Source of the DNA: Tieghemiomyces parasiticus | Taxonomy: Eukaryota; Kickxellomycota; Dimargaritomycetes; Dimargaritales; Dimargaritaceae | Direction of reading: 5' to 3' | Assembly (NCBI GenBank): GCA_027575765.1 | Contig: JANBPT010001276.1 | Location: 1-11,419 of the forward strand | Length of the DNA stretch: 11,419 nt | Shown here: positions 6,403-11,419 of the stretch, in pieces | Position numbering within the stretch: position 1 is the first letter of the stretch | Layout: each line of letters opens with the position of its first letter | Program-made: the position numbers and the translations under genes | The notes under the pieces: model-generated | The model's database searches: none | Told to the model about the DNA's origin: nothing | Seen by the model: only the letters and a program-made list of their open reading frames with translations

Positions 6403-8294
6403 GGCGCATGACCAGCCAGGGCAAAAAAAAAAGGAGGACGGCGTATTAGCTTTAAGGTGGAGAGGAGAAAATGCAGTACATCCCAGTCATGGAATGCCGG
6501 GAGAGTAAGTGGTTGGAAAGTTTGACCCTGCGGGTTTTGGGCCATCGATGTTCCTCAACCACCCAACCTCGGGTTTCGATGTCGGTTTTGGCCGTAAAGA
6601 CCTACAAAACTGTGCCTGTCTCTTCACATCCTTGCAGTGGTCAGAGGGATAGTTTGTACCCCGACGCAATCTTTCCGTTGCTGCGACAGCCCGCGAATCG
6701 AAACCGTGGCCATTTTTTCTAAGCAAGGCTTACTGTCAAAATCAAGAGATGGTGTCACGATACTAATATGCGCTGTTGTGGGTGCATGCCATCATCAGTA
6801 CCGTGCAGAGGGGTTGTGTGGTGTGGTAGGGGCTTTTACCAAGCCTTTGTTTCGCTGCCGCGTCGTTTTATCGATCGTTGGGGCTAGCACTTGATGTCGC
6901 AGTAGCTAATTTGCCGAATAATTATGTTTTGAACTGAGACCCCCTATCTAGCCACCATGCTGTCCCTTCCCCCTGATGTACCCAAATGGGGCGTCTTGTC
7001 CGGTGCGACCGCGGCGAAGTCGTCCAGATTGGGCTGCCGTTGGGCCTATAATGGGTAGGGTCCGTCTATTGTCGGTGGTCGGACAGGGCGCCACCTCTAC
7101 CCCTATTACCCCATCCCTTCAGCTGACCCCGACCGCGCCAGAAGGGGGTTCAGGGTCAAGTGTGGTAGCGCATCGGGGGGGGTAATGGTGTTTAGTCATC
7201 GGGTCCTTAGGATCGAGCCGGTGGTAGACCATTAAGGCTCTTGATACGACGGGGTATCTCATTGACTCTGTTGATTATGGAGCCTAAGGTTGAATCGCCC
7301 GGGGGGCGGGCATTGCCAGTTGGTAGCCTCTAGGGCCGCCAGTGCAGGGACAAATTGGTGACCGGTCCTGGCTTCACAGCACATAGGTAATTGTCTGCCC
7401 AGCCGAACGAGAGTGTGGTGATGTGGGATAAAGTGTTCCCCAGGCCGTTTAAAGTAAGGATCTGAACCCCCGTTAGGTCATATTGGGAACTTGGTAAGGG
7501 CCAGCCGGTAGGACCAAGAAAGGATTGGTGGCAGGTCAACGGATGGAAGAGGCCATGTTGAGTAAGGTGTTACAATAGGTAGAAGACCAAGGCGCTTATA
7601 AGGAAAGCGGGGTCGACTGGCTGTAGGCGGGGTTCAGCGTGAGCTGGGGCCCTACATTGGAATGAGGCATACGGGAACGGATGGTTCAACCGGAGGCCGC
7701 AGGAGGACCCCGAAGTTAGGTGATGGGCTCTCAGATGGGCCGTGCTCTGGAGGGGAGGGGTTCGTGACTGTAGGGCGCGTGGTCTAGGGGTGGGTGGGCC
7801 TCCACACCCTCTCACGTCGTGCTGGTGAATGGCTTGTCTGTGGCCAGTGAATGTAAATAGCTGATGGAGAGGAATCCCATCCCAAGGGAGTGGCTCAGTT
7901 ATCCGCCACATAGGCGTGCATCGGGCTGAGCTGTGATTGGCCTCATCCGACTTCGCCAGGACCAGGGAAGAATGGGTAATGGAAGGCTCAGCCCAGCCAG
8001 CGAGATGTGCTTGTTCGGGATCATGACGTCGGATCCTCGTCGAGGTTCCCACACTCGCAGGGTTCGGCAGCGACAGTGACGGCGAAAGGATGTGATGGAA
8101 GGCAGACCTGATGTGCGCAGGGCGAAGGTGGACGGTTACGCACTCGGCCTAGCCCTTTCTCCGCCTCTTTGCCGGCGTCCGTGGGGCCGTGGCGTCACCC
8201 GCAGACACATGGTGGAGGTTGGGGGGAATAGGCTGAGCCGGCGGACTGACAGTGGGTGACGACCGAGTGCCACCCACTGACGCCGTCCTGTGGG
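6403..8294. other. long intergenic region without a supported gene
   Basis: About 1.9 kb lies between the start of the CCDC130-class gene and the PGM core promoter. A T-rich tract (minus strand, about 6432-6423) and the immediately adjacent bases probably belong to the former's promoter. Several open frames occur (for example minus 7570-8052, 160 codons; plus 6976-7185). They show no recognisable domains, have Pro/Ser/His-rich random-looking composition, and have no convincing splice partners. G-rich runs occur near 7170-7180, 7299-7308 and 7785-7798. One short stretch (7576-7597) copies the NOP10 3' coding end. Confidence 0.6.
7576..7597 (-). repeat. NOP10 C-terminal coding fragment (short diverged copy)
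   Basis: The 22 bases here match 1456-1477, the part of NOP10 exon 2 that encodes KRLGLLPT, at 21 of 22 positions and in the same orientation. An ACCCCGCT octamer that also occurs upstream in NOP10 exon 2 lies just 5' of it (minus strand), about 40 nt nearer than in the gene. This is consistent with a decayed, internally deleted copy. The rest of NOP10 is not present nearby. Confidence 0.45.
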
Positions 8295-8301
8295 TATATA
8301 G
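8295..8301 (+). promoter_or_regulatory. TATA box candidate for phosphoglucomutase
   Basis: TATATAG lies 182 bp upstream of the PGM start codon, in the sequence GGGTATATAGCC. The stretch that follows is strongly pyrimidine-rich on the plus strand (runs of CT and CCTT up to 8478), as expected of a 5' UTR in a highly expressed fungal gene. If initiation is about 30-60 bp downstream, the leader would be roughly 120-150 nt. Confidence 0.5.
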
Positions 8302-8482
8302 CCGAACCAGCCGCTCGCGTCTCTCCGCCTGTGCGCTCCTTATTGCCTGTTCCTTCCTTTCGCCCTTGTCTACAAGCATACGTTAACACGCTTTCAACCA
8401 TCCCGTATGCCACGACCCTTCATCCATCGTTATACCATTCAAACCTCTCTGCCCAACCTCTCTACCCTCTCAGTCGTTCGCC

Positions 8483-10462
8483 ATGGCCTCCTCGTTTGAC
8501 GTTCGTGCCGTTCAGACTACCGTATACGACGGCCAGAAGCCCGGTACCTCCGGTCTGCGCAAGCGCGTCAAGGTGTTCCAGCAGGAGCACTACACCGAAA
8601 ACTTTATTCAGGCCACCTTGGATGCCGTCTCACCGGATGGCGGGGCCCAAGGCGCCACCCTCGTTGTGGGCGGCGACGGCCGCTACTTCCTCCAGGAGGC
8701 CGTCCAGAAGATCGTCAAGATTGCCGCGGGCAACAAGGTAGGTACTTCAAATGTGCTAGGGTTACCGTCCGAATAGCGTCAGTCGTGTACATGGTTACAT
8801 GGCCTTGAAGATTGCGGCTGTATGCAGAGGTGAGGAACGCGCAGGCACACTTAAGAGCTGGTGCAACCCTCTTCAGTGCCGGCGGGTCCCCGCAAGGTAT
8901 CACTCCCCCCCACTTTGTCGTCTAGGTACCAGAATGTCGCCGATCCATGTTCCCTGCTTCGCTCACCACCTTATTACGCTATTTCCGCTACTTGGCATCC
9001 GCCCTTGAACTACAACCAGGTCACCAAGCTGATCATCGGCCAGCACGGTATCCTGTCCACGCCGGCCGCCTCTAATCTGATTCGCAAGCTCAAGGCTGAC
9101 GGTGGGATTCTCCTGACCGCCTCCCACAACCCGGGCGGCCCCGACAATGACTTTGGCATCAAGTATAACGTGAGCAACGGCGGCCCCGCCCCAGAGTCCG
9201 TCACCAACCGCATCTATGAGCGCACCAAGGCCTTGACCACCTATCAGCTGGCCGACCTTCCCGACGTGGACCTGTCAGCGGTGGGCACCCATCAGTTCGC
9301 TGGCTTCACCGTTGAGGTTGTCGACTCGATCGACGAGTATGTCGCCCTGATGCACCGTCTGTTTGACATTTCCCTGATCCGCAACTTCCTACGCGCCCGG
9401 AAGGATAGCTTCTCGGTGCTGTTTGACGGCATGCATGGCGTGACTGGGCCCTACGCTCATCGTATTTTCGTCAAAGAGCTGGGCCTACCGGAAACCGCCG
9501 TCATGAACGCTCAGACTCTGCCAGACTTTGGCGGTGGCCACCCGGACCCTAACCTGACCTACGCCCACGAGCTGGTCGAGCGCGTACGCCGCGACTCAGT
9601 CAGTTTCGGCGCGGCTTCGGACGGCGACGGCGACCGCAACATGATCATCAGCCATGACTGGTTCGTTACCCCGTCCGACTCGGTGGCTATCATCGCTGCC
9701 CACGCCCACCGTCTCCCTTATTTTAACCAGGGTCAAGTGAAGGGGTTGGCGCGCAGTATGCCTACCAGTGCAGCCCTGGACCGCGTGGCGGACAGGCAGG
9801 GCCTCGAACTGTACGAGGTCCCTACTGGCTGGAAGTTCTTTGGTAACCTCATGGACGCCGGTCAGCTGTCCATCTGCGGTGAAGAGAGCTTCGGCACGGG
9901 CTCAGACCACATCCGCGAGAAAGACGGCCTATGGGCCATCCTGGCTTGGCTCAACATCATCGCCCACATCAGCGAGGAGCGCGGTACCACCGTAGGAATC
10001 CGTGATCTTATGGACCAGCACTACCAATCCTACGGCCGCAACTACTTCACTCGCTACGACTACGAGGAGGTAGACAGCGCCTCCGCCAGTAAGGTCATGG
10101 ACGTCCTTCAGGATCACATCCAGTCGCAGAAACTCGTGGGCCAAGCCCTCGGCTGCGATACCGCCAAGTTCACCGTAGCCCAACTCGACAACTTTGACTA
10201 TACTGACCCCATCGACGGCAGCGTGTCGCGTAACCAGGGTGTCCGCATCATATTTGATGATAGTTCGCGCATCGTGTTCCGCCTCTCTGGCACCGGATCC
10301 CAGGGTGCCACCATTCGCCTCTACATTGATAAGTACGAGGGTGACGCTAGCGCCTGCTTCCTCGACGCCCAGGTGGCCCTCAAACCCCTCATCCAGGTCG
10401 CCCTCGAGGTATCCCAGCTGACCGCCCTGACCGGCCGCGAGAAGCCCACCGTGATCACGTAA
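8483..10462 (+). CDS. PGM1: phosphoglucomutase (two exons)
   Basis: The enzyme interconverts glucose 1-phosphate and glucose 6-phosphate in the cytosol, connecting glycolysis with glycogen, UDP-glucose/cell-wall and galactose metabolism. Exon 1 (8483-8737) encodes 85 residues starting [13 protein letters not shown], including the substrate loop PGTSGLRKR at 20-28. The intron (8738-9019, 282 nt, GTAGGT..CAG) is phase 0. Exon 2 (9020-10462) gives 480 more, for 565 in total, typical of the family. The join [13 protein letters not shown] keeps the family alignment without a gap. Catalytic landmarks are all present: TASHNPGG with the phosphoserine at 120, the Mg-binding DGDGDRN at 286-292, the sugar loop GEESFG at 372-377, and the phosphate-binding RLSGTGS at 506-512. 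The C-terminus ends PTVIT, as in human PGM1. It is of the PGM1 type (the yeast PGM1/PGM2 paralogues), not the phosphopentomutase-like human PGM2. No truncation or missing residue is seen. Confidence 0.98.
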
Positions 10463-10542
10463 ACAGGCGGGGGGACGGTAGCGCCATATATCCTCGGGAA
10501 CGGACGCAGGTTCCATTTTCCAGCTGCCAGACGCTAGAACTA

Positions 10543-10548
10543 AATAAA
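10543..10548 (+). promoter_or_regulatory. poly(A) signal of phosphoglucomutase
   Basis: A canonical AATAAA (in CTAAATAAATATC) lies about 80 nt past the PGM stop codon, a normal distance for 3'-end formation. Confidence 0.6.
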
Positions 10549-11328
10549 TATCAATGCGTATGAATGATCCAAGGCGAGACAACTTAAACTTTAGAGACCA
10601 CATCGGTACATGCCTGATGCCCGTAAAAGGCGGAGGGTAACTGGTCGAGGGTCGTACATAGTTTACTGAGCATATAGAGGGGTGTCAAGGCGCAAGGACA
10701 TCGCACTCAGCAAGGTAGACGTAATGAAAGGTGGGCGAATGGAGAAGTAGGAAGGGGATGGGTGCTACGAATACCAGGCAATACACAACCGTAAGTGACA
10801 TTCGACGAACGAGCTTTGGGAGAACCGGGGCCCTTGGTTGGTATAGTTAGTTTGTGAGGTGGCCAAGTCGTTGGTCGTGGGTGAGCGATCTTGAGTGTTG
10901 TGGTCCACCGCTACCAACCACAACAGACTTCAGCATAGCCCCGAAGCTAGATAGCATCCGATCAATGCATCCGGCTCGAATTTCCCGGGTCTATTCTTGT
11001 ATCACTGATAATCACACTCACAGAGAAATAGTTTATTGTTCTTGAAAACAACCGGGCGACAACTTGGCATCAGGTACGTAGTATAAAACGGGGTCCACCC
11101 GGCCCAATCGAATATAGAACTTTCCCTTTGGCGTTTCAATGAATGCTTCGACTCGCTTTCACAGTACAAACATTTCAACGCTTTCTCTGGGCGACGCACA
11201 ACATAGGTAGCCAAGATTGGTGGGTTTCTGGGCAACGCAGTATCATTTGATGTTTGCGTATCTAGATCAAACATGACTGTTGACTAGTGTGGCGGGGTTG
11301 CAAAATGACGACCTCAACCCGTGGCCAT

Positions 11329-11334
11329 AAAAAA
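11329..11334 (-). terminator. RNA polymerase III T-run terminator of tRNA-Trp
   Basis: Six T residues on the minus strand start 11 nt after the tRNA discriminator base, the usual Pol III stop. Confidence 0.8.
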
Positions 11335-11344
11335 TAGAATCCGA

Positions 11345-11416
11345 TGAGGAGTGAGCGGATCGAACGCCCAACCTTGCGCTCTGGAGGCGCACGCGCAACC
11401 ATTGCGCCAACCCCTC
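11345..11416 (-). tRNA. tRNA-Trp (anticodon CCA), intronless
   Basis: A full cloverleaf of 72 nt folds on the minus strand. The acceptor stem GAGGGGT pairs with ACTCCTC (one G-T). The D arm is GCGC-AATGGTT-GCGC. The anticodon stem TGCGC pairs with GCGCA around the loop CTCCAGA, giving anticodon CCA, which reads UGG. The variable loop is AGGTT. The T arm is GGGCG-TTCGATC-CGCTC (one G-T), and the discriminator is A, as in eukaryotic tRNA-Trp. The internal A box (TGGCGCAATGG) and B box (GTTCGATCC) match Pol III promoters. There is no intron after position 37, and CCA is not encoded, as expected for a nuclear eukaryotic gene. Confidence 0.95.
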
Positions 11417-11419
11417 TGG

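Larger units (their letters stand above)
10463..11344. other. spacer between PGM and tRNA-Trp
   Basis: This contains the PGM 3' UTR with its AATAAA and then about 800 bp with no gene I can support. A minus-strand open frame at 11274-11002 (90 codons) has two Cys-x-Cys/Cys-x-x-Cys-like clusters but no recognised family and AT-rich codons unlike the genes here. I do not call it a gene. Confidence 0.5.

Noticed and set aside
6957..7058. Short plus frame MLSLPPDVPKWG.. with a good ACCATG context
   Set aside because: Only 33 codons; splicing from the nearby GTAGGG to a good-looking CTTCAG acceptor (about 7121) runs straight into a stop, and no family is recognised.
7570..8052. 160-codon minus-strand open frame
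   Set aside because: Pro/His/Ser-rich without domain, and it reads the NOP10-like fragment in a different frame from NOP10 itself, so it is not a NOP10 paralogue.
8149..8413. Basic minus-strand frames (ending AKRRRKG in one)
   Set aside because: They overlap the TATA box and pyrimidine-rich leader of PGM, lack a conserved start or partner exons, and look like the reverse of CT-rich sequence.
9929..10603. 224-codon open frame antisense to the end of PGM
   Set aside because: It lies opposite strongly conserved PGM exon 2; its open frame follows from the GC-rich codon pattern of the sense strand and has no recognisable domain.
11002..11274. 90-codon minus frame downstream of tRNA-Trp with CLYC and CEC clusters
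   Set aside because: Codon choice is AT-rich unlike the genes here and no family is recognised; a retroelement remnant next to the tRNA was considered, but no repeat or element signature is visible.

Overview
The window is nuclear DNA of a fungus. It holds single-copy housekeeping genes of eukaryotic type, split by short spliceosomal introns (about 98-282 nt) with GT..AG ends and frequent CTAAC branch-point motifs. There is also a nuclear-type tRNA gene with internal A and B boxes and a T-run terminator. Exons are GC-richer than the spacers. The donor style (GTAGGT in four of nine well-supported introns) and the spacing suggest an early-diverging, non-yeast fungus; that placement is inference only.

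Layout, left to right. (1) 34-338, minus: the last two exons of a gene that I cannot assign to a family. A possible further exon lies at 773-911. (2) 1430-1836, minus: NOP10, a 64-residue H/ACA snoRNP subunit in two exons. (3) 1837-2418: a 582-bp divergent promoter with one CACGTG E-box. (4) 2419-4780, plus: BFR2/AATF, a 696-residue SSU-processome protein in three exons. (5) 4954-6402, minus: the CCDC130/Saf4 class of the YJU2 (CWC16) splicing-factor family, five exons, 292 residues, converging on BFR2 across only 173 bp. (6) 6403-8482: about 2.1 kb with no gene I can support, but with a short diverged copy of the NOP10 tail and the PGM promoter. (7) 8483-10462, plus: phosphoglucomutase, two exons, 565 residues. 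(8) 10463-11344: spacer. (9) 11345-11416, minus: intronless tRNA-Trp(CCA).

How the genes relate. NOP10 and BFR2 share one bidirectional promoter and both act in nucleolar ribosome biogenesis: NOP10 in pseudouridylation and H/ACA-guided pre-rRNA processing, BFR2 in 18S rRNA maturation. The CCDC130-class protein is a spliceosome-associated factor. Phosphoglucomutase links glycolysis with glycogen, cell-wall and galactose metabolism. I see no mobile element, CRISPR array, gene cluster for a specialised pathway, or new defence-like system. The more unusual signals are regulatory: a perfect four-tract G-quadruplex in a splicing-factor intron, two tandem 3' splice-site arrangements whose nearer AG gives a premature stop, the divergent ribosome-biogenesis promoter, and the NOP10-tail fragment.
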